Of a stretch of 64,000 nt of DNA, positions 42,489-51,502 are shown one piece after another. The stretch is from Collinsella sp. Its GTDB lineage: Bacteria > Actinomycetota > Coriobacteriia > Coriobacteriales > Coriobacteriaceae. The stretch is from assembly GCA_018381235.1 (NCBI GenBank), contig JAGZSF010000002.1, positions 82,663 through 146,662 on the forward strand, read 5' to 3'. A program made the position numbers and the translations under genes. The notes below the pieces were generated by a model that saw only the letters and a program-made list of their open reading frames with translations, searched no databases and was not told the DNA's origin. The first letter of the stretch is position 1. Each line of letters begins with the position of its first letter.

Positions 42489-43356
42489 ACGCCTCCCTCA
42501 CCTTTCCGTGCACATGTCTGATAACCGCGGCAACGTCATCGGCCGAGGCAGTTCCGTTATTAACGATAAAATTAGCGTGAACGGGCGAAACTTCCGCGCC
42601 GCCAATCGAAAAACCCTTTAATCCACAATCCTCGATAAGCTTGCCCACACTCGCATCGGGCGGGTTGCGAAAGACCGACCCGCAGGATGCGCGACCCATG
42701 GGCTGCGTACGCTTGCGCCTCGTCAGGTACCGTTCCATGCGCTCGCGAATGTCGGCCTTGGGCGCCGGTTTAAGCTTGAGCACGCACTCGAGGATGATCT
42801 CATTGCGGGGAAGGCTACATTCGCGGTAGCCCCAAGTGATCTCGGACCCCGCATAATGCTTGATACCGGATGCCGGGTCAAACGTTACGACATCCTCAAC
42901 CAGCGAGCCAATCCACTCGGTCCGTGTGCCGGCATTCATAGATATCGCACCGCCGACCGAACCAGGGATGCCGACGGCAAACTCAAGGCCCGAGAGGCTA
43001 CGCGACAGGGCATCGTTGACCAGGCGCGCAAACATCACGCCCGCACCGACCGTCAGCGTACAACCGTCATCGGCAACAACCGTGCGCTGAAACTCACGTC
43101 CGAGCGAAATGACGGCACCGCGATAACCGCCATCGGCAACCAGCAGATTGGAGCCCTTGCCGATGATGACCCACGGCACCTGCTCGCGATCGAGCACCGC
43201 CACGGCGCGGCGGAGGGCATGATAGCTATGGCACGTCACAAAGAGGTCGGCCTTGCCGCCGATACGATAGCTCGTATGACGCGCAAGGCGCTCGTCCTCG
43301 ATCACATCCGTGTCGATCATGCCCGAGAGCGCCATGACGGCGTTAAACAGACCCAT
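42445..43356 (-). CDS. murB: UDP-N-acetylenolpyruvoylglucosamine reductase
   Basis: A 303-residue type II MurB. FAD-binding segments are HTSYRIGGKADLFV and GKGSNLLVADGGYRG, then GIPGSVGGAISMNAG, and the catalytic serine in RASCGSVFRNP. It reduces the enolpyruvate to UDP-MurNAc. It starts 5 nt after murC and overlaps ftsQ. Confidence 0.96.
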   Translation of the reverse strand: MGLFNAVMALSGMIDTDVIEDERLARHTSYRIGGKADLFVTCHSYHALRRAVAVLDREQVPWVIIGKGSNLLVADGGYRGAVISLGREFQRTVVADDGCTLTVGAGVMFARLVNDALSRSLSGLEFAVGIPGSVGGAISMNAGTRTEWIGSLVEDVVTFDPASGIKHYAGSEITWGYRECSLPRNEIILECVLKLKPAPKADIRERMERYLTRRKRTQPMGRASCGSVFRNPPDASVGKLIEDCGLKGFSIGGAEVSPVHANFIVNNGTASADDVAAVIRHVHGKVREAYGIELRPEVKFLGF

Positions 43357-43361
43357 TAGAC

Positions 43362-44780
43362 TTAAGCGTCTTTCTTGGCAGTCAGATACTCGATAAACTC
43401 GGGGCCGACGGTCGTAACGTCACCGGCACCCATAGTGAGCAGCAGATCGCCCTCGCCCACCATCTGCTCGAGCTCCTGATTGAGCTCAAGACGGCTGGAG
43501 CAGTACACGACCTCCTTGCCAGGATGCTTGGCGCGCACGGTATCGGCGAGCATCTTAGAGGTGACACCCGGAATGGGCATCTCGCCAGCCGAGAACACAT
43601 CAATCAGCAGCAGTTTATCGGCATTGGCAAATGCATCGGCAAAGTCGTCGCACAGGGCCTGCAGGCGCGAATAGCGGTGCGGCTGGAACACGACGTCGAC
43701 GTGCTTGTAGCCCAGCGACGAAGCAGCAGCAAGCGTCGCCTTGATCTCGGTGGGGTGATGGCCGTAATCATCGACCACGGTGATGCCATCGATATCGCCC
43801 ACGTGGGTAAAGCGACGGCGGACGCCCTCAAAGCTCGAGAGCGCCTTGGCGGCGGCGTCGATGTCAAGGCCCAGGACATGGGCGACGGTGAGCACCGCCG
43901 TGGCGTTGAGCATGTTGTGGCGACCGGGATTGCTCTTGATCTCCACAGCGTGCTCAGTGCCGTCCTCAAAGCGAACGATAAAGTCGCTCTGGATGCCCTT
44001 GACATCCGGGTGCATGCAGACGATGTCGTTGCTCTCGGCAAAGCCGTAGGAAAGCACGTGACGGCCCGTCGACTTGGCGAGCTCGACCAGATGCGGGTCC
44101 TCACCGCAGACGATGACGGTGCCGTCCTCGCCCACCAAGCTCATGAATTTGGCGAAAGTTGCCTCGATCTCCTCGATACCCGAGTAGTGATCGAGGTGGT
44201 CGGCCTCGACGTTGGTCACAATGACCACGTTGGGGTTCAGGAACAGGAAGGAGCTGTCGGACTCGTCGGCCTCGGCGACAAAGTAGTCGCCCGAGCCGTT
44301 CTTGCCGTTCGTGTCATAGCCCTCGACAATGCCGCCGATCAAGAAGCTCGGATCCAGGCCCATGCGGTCGAGCATGGTGGCGCACATCGAAGACGTGGTG
44401 GTCTTGCCATGCGTGCCGGCAACAGCGACGGTGGTGTAGCCGTGGCCCAAAGCAGAGAGCATCTTGGCACGGGGCCACACGGGAATACCAAGCTCGCGAG
44501 CGCGCACGAGTTCAGGGTTGGACTCCGGAATAGCGGTAGAGACAACAACCACGTCGGGCTTGACCTCGTCGATCGTGGCGGCCTCATGGCCCACATGCAC
44601 CTTCACACCAGCGCGGGTAAGCTGGCGGATATAACGTGACGTCTTAAGGTCGGAGCCGGTAACGGCATAACCGCGCTCGTGCAGAACGAGGGCGATGCCG
44701 CTCATGCCGGCGCCGCCGATACCGATAAAGTGGGCGCTCTTAAACTCGGGCGCGGAGGTTGCAGTCTGGGAATCAGCCAT
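43362..44780 (-). CDS. murC: UDP-N-acetylmuramate-L-alanine ligase
   Basis: A 472-residue Mur ligase. The N-terminal HFIGIGGAGMSGIALVL binds UDP-MurNAc, ATP binding is GTHGKTTTSSM, and the C-terminal DDYGHHPTEI is MurC-specific. It adds L-Ala, the first residue of the peptide stem. The ATG at 44780 has AAGGAG 11 nt upstream; a GTG at 44807 is an alternative. Confidence 0.96.
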   Translation of the reverse strand: MADSQTATSAPEFKSAHFIGIGGAGMSGIALVLHERGYAVTGSDLKTSRYIRQLTRAGVKVHVGHEAATIDEVKPDVVVVSTAIPESNPELVRARELGIPVWPRAKMLSALGHGYTTVAVAGTHGKTTTSSMCATMLDRMGLDPSFLIGGIVEGYDTNGKNGSGDYFVAEADESDSSFLFLNPNVVIVTNVEADHLDHYSGIEEIEATFAKFMSLVGEDGTVIVCGEDPHLVELAKSTGRHVLSYGFAESNDIVCMHPDVKGIQSDFIVRFEDGTEHAVEIKSNPGRHNMLNATAVLTVAHVLGLDIDAAAKALSSFEGVRRRFTHVGDIDGITVVDDYGHHPTEIKATLAAASSLGYKHVDVVFQPHRYSRLQALCDDFADAFANADKLLLIDVFSAGEMPIPGVTSKMLADTVRAKHPGKEVVYCSSRLELNQELEQMVGEGDLLLTMGAGDVTTVGPEFIEYLTAKKDA

Positions 44781-44877
44781 GTGCTCGTGTACTCCTTGCG
44801 TAAACACTGCCTGTAACCCGTTAACTGTACCGCACCAACCGCATCAGCGCGAGGGCGACCGACGATATCCCGTCTAA

Positions 44878-45993
44878 CTAACGCAAACCCTCTACCGCAT
44901 CCGCCAGAAGAGCGGCGGCCCTATCCTGAGCCAGACCACGCGCCGCCTGACGCATGGCGTCGCGCGCCGCCGCGTCATCGACCAGGTGCAGCAGCTCATC
45001 GGCAAAGGCAGAACCGTCGATATCGGCATCGGCGCAGAGCACGCCGGCCCCGGCGTCGACCAGATAACGGGCATTGGTGGTTTGGTGATCGGCCGTGGCG
45101 TGCGGGTACGGCACGAGCACCGAAGGCACGGCGAGTGCAGCGATCTCGGCCACGCTCGATGCGCCCGAACGCGAGAGCACCAAATCGGCAGCAGCCAGCA
45201 TATCGCCCATGTTGTCGATGTAAGGCTGGACGCGGTAACGCTTCGCCTCCTCGGGCGTCAGCGCCAAAGCGCGCTCGGTCTCCTCAAAGCCGTCGGCACC
45301 CGTCGAATGCAACACATAGAGGTTCTTGCGCGAAAGCAGCTCGTTTTTGAGCGAAGCCACGCGCTCGTTGAGGTGCTGGGCGCCAAGTGAACCGCCAAAG
45401 ACGAGCAGCAGCGTAGCGTCCTCGGGAACGCCAAGTGCCTTGCGGCCGCGAGCGCGATCGCCCTCGATTACCGAGCGACGTACGGGGTTGCCGGTCATGA
45501 GCACGTGGCCAGGGTCACCTTCGCGCTCAAAGACCGAACGCGCTGCCGGCACCGAGATGCACACGCGGGCGGCGTGGGAGTTCATCATCTTGTTGGCCAG
45601 GCCCGGAACAGAGTTCTGCTCATGCAGCAGATACGGGACGCCTGCGCCCTTGCACCACCCCAGCAGTGGAACCTCGACATAGGCACCAAAACCGATGGCG
45701 GCATCGGGCTTGCCGACCTTTGAGAAATGACTGGCGAGCGCACGCTTGGCCTTGTTGACACGCCACAGCGAGGTCAGCGCCGTCCAAGGACGGGAGCGGT
45801 CGAAGCCCGTGACCGTAATGGGCACAAAATCAAACCCAGCCTCGGGGACCAGACGACCCTCGGGCTTGCGCGACTGGCCCACGAACACAACGTGGTGGCC
45901 ACGGTCACGCAGCTCTTCGGCCAAGGCGAGCGCGGGGTTGATGTGCCCGGCCGTGCCGCCGGCTGCAATAGCAACGGTCATTTTATCGGTCAT
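44878..45993 (-). CDS. murG: MurG lipid II glycosyltransferase
   Basis: A 371-residue GT-B enzyme. The G-loops are AAGGTAGHINPALALA and GGSLGAQHLNE; the UDP-GlcNAc site has RSGASSVAEIAALAVPSVLVPYP in parts. It adds GlcNAc to lipid I. The start at 45993 overlaps ftsW by 11 nt and follows AAGGGA. Confidence 0.96.
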   Translation of the reverse strand: MTDKMTVAIAAGGTAGHINPALALAEELRDRGHHVVFVGQSRKPEGRLVPEAGFDFVPITVTGFDRSRPWTALTSLWRVNKAKRALASHFSKVGKPDAAIGFGAYVEVPLLGWCKGAGVPYLLHEQNSVPGLANKMMNSHAARVCISVPAARSVFEREGDPGHVLMTGNPVRRSVIEGDRARGRKALGVPEDATLLLVFGGSLGAQHLNERVASLKNELLSRKNLYVLHSTGADGFEETERALALTPEEAKRYRVQPYIDNMGDMLAAADLVLSRSGASSVAEIAALAVPSVLVPYPHATADHQTTNARYLVDAGAGVLCADADIDGSAFADELLHLVDDAAARDAMRQAARGLAQDRAAALLADAVEGLR

Positions 45994-47503
45994 GGTAGTC
46001 CCTTCGTACACGCGGTCCCTGGTCGTCGGTACGCAGACGCGCCGACGGGTCCGAGTTCAAATCGATTCGATTATATCCGCCGCCCGCGTTGCGAGGGCTG
46101 GGGCGCTGAGGACGACCTTGCGGCGCCGTTCGCTGACGCGGGCGGGCTGCCGGCTCGGTCGCAGAGCCATCCAGGACGGTAAAACCGTTACGCGAAGATC
46201 GCTCGCCGCGCACGTGGGGCACGCCGGCGGTACTCTCATCCATAACGGCAAAGCTCTCGCGGCGGCGGTCATACTCATCGCGGCGGGCGCTCTCGTACGA
46301 AACGCGCAGGATCAACCCGGCAAGCATGAGCGACACAATAATCGACGAACCGCCGTAGCTAATAAACGGCAACGGTTTGCCCGTCATGGGAAACACGTTG
46401 AGGATGCCCAGCGCGTTAATCAAAAACTGCACTGCGAGAATGACCGCGGAGCCAGACGCCATAAGCGCGCCCCGGCGATCGGTCGCCTGCTCGGCAATGC
46501 GAAACGCCGAGTAGATCAGCATCGCAAACACCAAGAAGAACAGCACGGTTCCGACAAAACCGACTTCCTCGCCAATGATGGCCAGGATGTAGTCATTGTG
46601 CGCCTCGGGCAGATACGAGTACTTCATGGTTGAGTTGCCGATGCCACGGCCGAACAGACCGCCCGAGGCAAAGGCCATGATGGCAAGCGTGGCCTGATAG
46701 CCGTCACCATACTCGTCGGCCCAAGGGTTCAAGGCAACCTGAATACGCACCATACGGTACGGCTCTGCGACAAGCGCAATCACGATCACGAGAATGCCGA
46801 AGATTAGCACGCCGATGATAAATCTGGGGTCGAGACCCGCAAACAACGCCATGCACATGAGGGTCAACAGGATGATCAGGACAGTACCGAAATCGGGCTG
46901 GATAAAGATCAGAAAGAGCGAAATGCCCAGGTAGATGCCCATCTTGCGAAGGAATTCGTTGATGTTGCCACCGGGCGAAAAGAAGCGATCAAGCATGATG
47001 GCCGAATACGCAATGGCAAATGGCTTTAAAAACTCGGAAGGCTGGAACTGAATACCGGCGATGTTGAGCCAGCGCGTGGCGCCACGGCTGCCGCTGCCCA
47101 CCAAGAACACCAGAAACAGTAGCCCTATCATGCCTATGAGGAAGATCCTGAGCACATCCTCCCCAAACCAGCTGTCCGGCAAAACGCGCACGATGGCAAT
47201 CAGCGCCAGAACACCGACCACGGCAAACGCGGCCTGTCGACCCAGAAAAAACGTCGCCGAGCCATTCTCGTGCAGCGCCTCGACCGAAGACGCCGAGTAC
47301 ACCATCAGCAGGCCAAAGCATACCAAGGTAAACAAGCAGGCCATGAATATCAAACGGGGGCGCATGATACGGGCGGGAACGCCGGCAATATAGCGTTCGC
47401 TAAACGACTGCCCGCCGCGACCGGAACGCGGTGTGCTGCGCCGCGAGGAAGCACGGTCCGAGTCGGGCCTCCTCATACCTTGTCGGGGGCTCTCCTCTCT
47501 CAC
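45983..47503 (-). CDS. ftsW: FtsW septal peptidoglycan polymerase
   Basis: A 506-residue SEDS protein with about ten membrane helices. Signature parts are GATRWLNIAGIQFQPSEFLK, EAHNDYILAIIGEE with the catalytic aspartate region, and GKPLPFISYGGSSI. A long basic tail of about 110 residues follows the last helix. It polymerises glycan strands at the septum together with FtsI. The start is chosen as GTG at 47503, 6 nt after AGGGG; TTG 47509 and ATG near 47476 are possible. It starts just after murD. Confidence 0.93.
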   Translation of the reverse strand: MREESPRQGMRRPDSDRASSRRSTPRSGRGGQSFSERYIAGVPARIMRPRLIFMACLFTLVCFGLLMVYSASSVEALHENGSATFFLGRQAAFAVVGVLALIAIVRVLPDSWFGEDVLRIFLIGMIGLLFLVFLVGSGSRGATRWLNIAGIQFQPSEFLKPFAIAYSAIMLDRFFSPGGNINEFLRKMGIYLGISLFLIFIQPDFGTVLIILLTLMCMALFAGLDPRFIIGVLIFGILVIVIALVAEPYRMVRIQVALNPWADEYGDGYQATLAIMAFASGGLFGRGIGNSTMKYSYLPEAHNDYILAIIGEEVGFVGTVLFFLVFAMLIYSAFRIAEQATDRRGALMASGSAVILAVQFLINALGILNVFPMTGKPLPFISYGGSSIIVSLMLAGLILRVSYESARRDEYDRRRESFAVMDESTAGVPHVRGERSSRNGFTVLDGSATEPAARPRQRTAPQGRPQRPSPRNAGGGYNRIDLNSDPSARLRTDDQGPRVRRDYHDR

Positions 47504-47512
47504 CGGCAACCC

Positions 47513-48919
47513 CTATTCCATTTGCGATTTCGCCGCAGCGGCAAGCTGGGCCACATAGTCCTTAAACACGCGGCCGCGCTCCTCATAGCCCGAGAACTCA
47601 TCGAACGAAGAGCAGGCAGGAGAAAGTAAGATCACGTCGCCACGGCTCGACAGCGAACGGGCGACGTCCACGGCATCGCGCAGGTCATCCGCCTGGGCGA
47701 TATCCACATCGCCGTCGACATCGGCCTCGTCCATAGCGGCGGTGAAGCGCTCGCGCGCATCGCCAAAGCAGACGACCGAGCGTACGTTATCCATAACAAC
47801 GCGCGCGAAGTCCGTGAGCGGCGTGCCCTTATCGTGGCCGCCGAGCAGCAAGATCACGTCGTCATCGGGAAATGCCGTCAGTGCCTTCTCGACCGCATCG
47901 GTGTTGGTCGCCTTGGAATCGTTGACGTAGCGCACGCCGTCAATCTCGCCACACGGCTCCACGCGGTGCTCGAGCGGCTGGAACGAGGCAAGACCGCGGC
48001 AGACACCATCGACATCGGCACCGACCGCCAAGGCAGCCGTGGCGGCGCACAGGGCATTGATAACATTGTGATGGCCCGAGATCTTGAGCTCGGATGTAGC
48101 GATGAGCGGGGTCTCGACGCCCTTCAGGCGCACGACCATCTTGCCGTCGCGCACAAAGGCGGCATCCTCGCCCTCAGGCTCGTCAAAGGCAACCTTGCAG
48201 ATGCGACGACCCGGCGTGTAGATGTACTCATCGAACTCGTGAATGCCGGCGTCTTCGACGTCGACAACCGCCAGATCGTCATCGACCATATTGTCAAACA
48301 GTTTGATCTTGGCAAGCGCGTAGTTCTTATGGCTCTTATGCCAGCCCAAGTGGTCGGGAGTGATGTTGAGCAGCACCGCCACGCGGGGGTGGAGCTCGGT
48401 TGTCGTAGCAATCTGATAGCTCGAGAGCTCAGCCACAAACCACTCGTTGTGGGCTCGGCCGTCAATCTCGTTGACCGGCGGCTCGCCGATGTTGCCGACA
48501 GCAACGCTGGCCTCGCCGGCAGCCTTAAGCAGATAATCAGCCAGCGACGTGGTGGTCGTCTTGCCGTTGGTGCCCGTGATGGCAATCCAGTTATCGGGCG
48601 ACAGGCGATAGGCAAACTCGGGCTCACCCATAATCTGGGCGGCATGCTCGCGCCCGGCCTTAAAGAAGCCCGAGAACTCCGAGATGCCCGGGCACGTCAC
48701 GCATACGTCATAGGCGCCCTCGACCTGTTCGGTCCCATAGACAAACGACGTACCAGCAGCCTCGAGCGCACGCGTGGCGTCATTGGGTTCAGAGGTGCCA
48801 CCGCCATACACGGTAACGGCACTTACGCGCTCGGGATGTGCCAGCGCCCAGCGGGCGACATCGAGACCGGATTTGCCCTGACCCAAAACGAGCAGGCTAA
48901 AGACATCAGCAAGAGGCAT
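47513..48919 (-). CDS. murD: UDP-N-acetylmuramoylalanine-D-glutamate ligase
   Basis: A 468-residue Mur ligase: LVLGQGKSGLDVA at the N-terminus, ATP loop ITGTNGKTTTTSL, NITPDHLGWH, and VRYVNDSKATNTDAV with the carbamylated-lysine and substrate region. LLSPACSSFDEFSGYEERG is the MurD end motif. It adds D-Glu. Confidence 0.96.
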   Translation of the reverse strand: MPLADVFSLLVLGQGKSGLDVARWALAHPERVSAVTVYGGGTSEPNDATRALEAAGTSFVYGTEQVEGAYDVCVTCPGISEFSGFFKAGREHAAQIMGEPEFAYRLSPDNWIAITGTNGKTTTTSLADYLLKAAGEASVAVGNIGEPPVNEIDGRAHNEWFVAELSSYQIATTTELHPRVAVLLNITPDHLGWHKSHKNYALAKIKLFDNMVDDDLAVVDVEDAGIHEFDEYIYTPGRRICKVAFDEPEGEDAAFVRDGKMVVRLKGVETPLIATSELKISGHHNVINALCAATAALAVGADVDGVCRGLASFQPLEHRVEPCGEIDGVRYVNDSKATNTDAVEKALTAFPDDDVILLLGGHDKGTPLTDFARVVMDNVRSVVCFGDARERFTAAMDEADVDGDVDIAQADDLRDAVDVARSLSSRGDVILLSPACSSFDEFSGYEERGRVFKDYVAQLAAAAKSQME

Positions 48920-48928
48920 GAAAGACCA

Positions 48929-49948
48929 CTATCCCAACTGGAAGAACAGGGCAAGGCCAACGGCACCAAAGGCAGCAGCGATAATCCAAAAACGGATGAC
49001 GACCTTGGTCTCGGCCCAGCCCTTCTTTTCGAAATGATGATGGATGGGCGCCATAAGGAAGACGCGCTTGTGCGTAAAGTGGAAGTAGACAACCTGAATC
49101 ATGACCGACAGGGTCTCAACGATAAACAGGCCGCCGATGATGAGGGAGACGACCTCGGTGTTGGTCATGATGGACGTGCAGGCAAACGCGGCGCCTAGGG
49201 CAAGCGAGCCGGTATCGCCCATAAAGATGCTCGCCGGATAGCAGTTGAACCACAGAAAGCCCAAGCAGGCACCGGCACACGCGGTGCAGAAGATGGACAG
49301 GTTCACGTCTCCGTGCAAAAACGCCATGGCAGCCATGGCGAGCATGGCAATCATGGAGGTGCCGCCAGCAAGACCGTCAAGGCCATCGGTCAGGTTCACG
49401 GCATTAGAAAGACCGGCGATCATCAGCCAGCAAAAGACAATGTAGAGCCACGGGAACGAAAGGCCGCAGATGGTGGTCGAAAGCACGCCAAGGTCAATCG
49501 TCAGGCCGCCGGGAAAACGAATCTCGGGGGCGACGCCGCACCAGTTGACGGCAAGTACCGTAAAGGTGACACAGATAATGGTTAGGCCGATCATCTTGGC
49601 ATGAGGCGTCAGACCGAGCGAGCGCCCATGCGTAACGGAGGTCAGGTCGTCGATCAGGCCCAGCACGCCTGTCGCCAGCGTGGCGAGCAGCACGAGCACG
49701 AGCTCGGTGGTGAGCTTGCCCATCAGCAGGCAGGTCAGCGAAATCGCGACGAGAATGACAACGCCACCCATGGTGGGCGTTCCCTGCTTAACCAAATGAC
49801 GCTTGGGGCCGTCGGCACGAACCTGCTGGCCGATACCCTCGACCTTAAGTAGCTTGATCCACCACGGCATGAGCAGCAGCGCAATGGCAGCGGCGATGCC
49901 AAGCCCCAAAAAAGCCTGATACGTTGGATACGAGGGATTGCCGAACAT
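48929..49948 (-). CDS. mraY: MraY phospho-MurNAc-pentapeptide transferase
   Basis: A 339-residue, ten-helix enzyme. Catalytic segments are LIDDLTSVTHGRS, NLTDGLDGLAGG and APIHHHFEKKGW. It makes lipid I from UDP-MurNAc-pentapeptide and undecaprenyl phosphate. Start ATG at 49948, 3 nt after the murF stop. Confidence 0.97.
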   Translation of the reverse strand: MFGNPSYPTYQAFLGLGIAAAIALLLMPWWIKLLKVEGIGQQVRADGPKRHLVKQGTPTMGGVVILVAISLTCLLMGKLTTELVLVLLATLATGVLGLIDDLTSVTHGRSLGLTPHAKMIGLTIICVTFTVLAVNWCGVAPEIRFPGGLTIDLGVLSTTICGLSFPWLYIVFCWLMIAGLSNAVNLTDGLDGLAGGTSMIAMLAMAAMAFLHGDVNLSIFCTACAGACLGFLWFNCYPASIFMGDTGSLALGAAFACTSIMTNTEVVSLIIGGLFIVETLSVMIQVVYFHFTHKRVFLMAPIHHHFEKKGWAETKVVIRFWIIAAAFGAVGLALFFQLG

Positions 49949-49951
49949 GGG

Positions 49952-51376
49952 CTAGCACACACCTTCCACAAAGCGGTCGAGCTCAACAAAGCGGGAACCC
50001 TTGACCAGTACAACATCATGTTTTTCAAGCGCGCCGCCCATGCGGTCGAGCACCTGCTGATAATCGGAGAACACCTGGATGCGGTCCTCGTCCATGCCCA
50101 TCATGCGCGCGGCATCGGCCATAAGCTGGGCCAGCTCACCACCCACGCACGCCAGCATGTCGAGCTTCTTGGCGGCGGCATAGGCGCCCACGAGCTCATG
50201 CATGCGAGGAGCCTCATCGCCCATCTCGCCCATCTCGCCCAGGATCGCCATGCGAGACCCCGTGCACGAAAGCGAGCACAGCAGATCGAGACCAGCAGCC
50301 ATGGATTCGGCGCTGGCGTTATAGGAATCGTCGATGACGCGGGCACCGCTCTTGGCGCGCTTGATCTCCTGGCGGTGCCCGGTGATCGTGAGGCCCCTAA
50401 AGGCAGCATCGATCTGCTCGGGCGTCACGCCCAGGCGATAGGCAACTGCGGCGGCCTTAACGGCATTTGGGACGGACTGCACGCCGGGGATGGCAAGCAT
50501 GGTATCGATTGTCTCGCCCTGGCCAAAATCGAGCGTAAAGACCGGACGGCCCTCGTCATCAACACGAATGTCGCGGGCACGGACCTCATCATCGTCCGAG
50601 ACGCCGGCCAGCATCACATCGATACCAGCAGGCTGGGCGAACGTATCGCGAATGAACGGCGTAAAGTCGTCCTCGCCGCCCAAAACCAGCAGCGGCAAGA
50701 AGTCGCCGGCGGCGCACATACCCTGGACAATCTCGGCCTTAGCGCGGGCGATGTTCTCGCGGCTGCCCAAAATGCCGATGTGAGAGGTACCAATCTTGCT
50801 CACGATGGCAAGGTTGGGATTGGCGGACTGGGACAGGCGCTCAATCTCGTGGAAATGGTTCATGCCCATCTCGAGCACCAGGACCTCGGTATCGGCCGGA
50901 GCGGAAAGCACCGTGAGCGGCATGCCGATCAGGTTATTGAAATTGCCCTTGGTGGCCCAGACACGATAGCGCTTGGCGAGCACGGCGGCGAGCACGTCCT
51001 TGGTCGTCGTCTTGCCGATGGAACCGGTAATGCCAACGACCAGGCAGCCAAGCTCCAGACGGTACGCGTGCGCCAAACGCAGCAGAAAGTCCTCGGGATC
51101 ATCGGTCAGCAAGATGGCACAGCCCTTGTCCTGCGCCAGCGAGACCAGCTCGGCCTCGGGCTCACGCGTCATCACGACGGCGCCGGCACCCGACTGGACG
51201 GCACGGGAAGCAAAATCATTGCCGTCGACGTTTTCACCGGGAAAGGCGACGAAAATCGTCCCTTCCTCGACCTGACGCGAGTCGATAACGCACCCGCGGC
51301 ATACCCGATCGGCTTCTCCCGTCACGGTTCGGGCCCCTGTTGCGGCCGCGAGGTTGTTGACGGCGATCTCTATCAT
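49952..51376 (-). CDS. murF: MurF UDP-MurNAc-tripeptide D-Ala-D-Ala ligase
   Basis: A 474-residue Mur ligase. It has the MurE/MurF N-terminal segment CRGCVIDSRQVEEGTIFVAF and the ATP loop GITGSIGKTTTKDV; the middle GMNHFHEIERLSQSANPNLA is typical of MurF rather than MurE. It adds D-Ala-D-Ala. A likely internal promoter box (TACAAT, 51414-51419) lies in the 126-nt gap after ftsI. murE, expected here, is missing. Confidence 0.95.
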   Translation of the reverse strand: MIEIAVNNLAAATGARTVTGEADRVCRGCVIDSRQVEEGTIFVAFPGENVDGNDFASRAVQSGAGAVVMTREPEAELVSLAQDKGCAILLTDDPEDFLLRLAHAYRLELGCLVVGITGSIGKTTTKDVLAAVLAKRYRVWATKGNFNNLIGMPLTVLSAPADTEVLVLEMGMNHFHEIERLSQSANPNLAIVSKIGTSHIGILGSRENIARAKAEIVQGMCAAGDFLPLLVLGGEDDFTPFIRDTFAQPAGIDVMLAGVSDDDEVRARDIRVDDEGRPVFTLDFGQGETIDTMLAIPGVQSVPNAVKAAAVAYRLGVTPEQIDAAFRGLTITGHRQEIKRAKSGARVIDDSYNASAESMAAGLDLLCSLSCTGSRMAILGEMGEMGDEAPRMHELVGAYAAAKKLDMLACVGGELAQLMADAARMMGMDEDRIQVFSDYQQVLDRMGGALEKHDVVLVKGSRFVELDRFVEGVC

Positions 51377-51502
51377 TGCAGCTCCCCTGTAAACCTAATA
51401 ATGCTATCGGCGTATTGTATCCCAGCGCCGCACATGCGTGGTGCAGGGCATGTGAACACCCTCATATGGGACAACAAACCACGCCCCAAAGATTGTAACC
51501 CC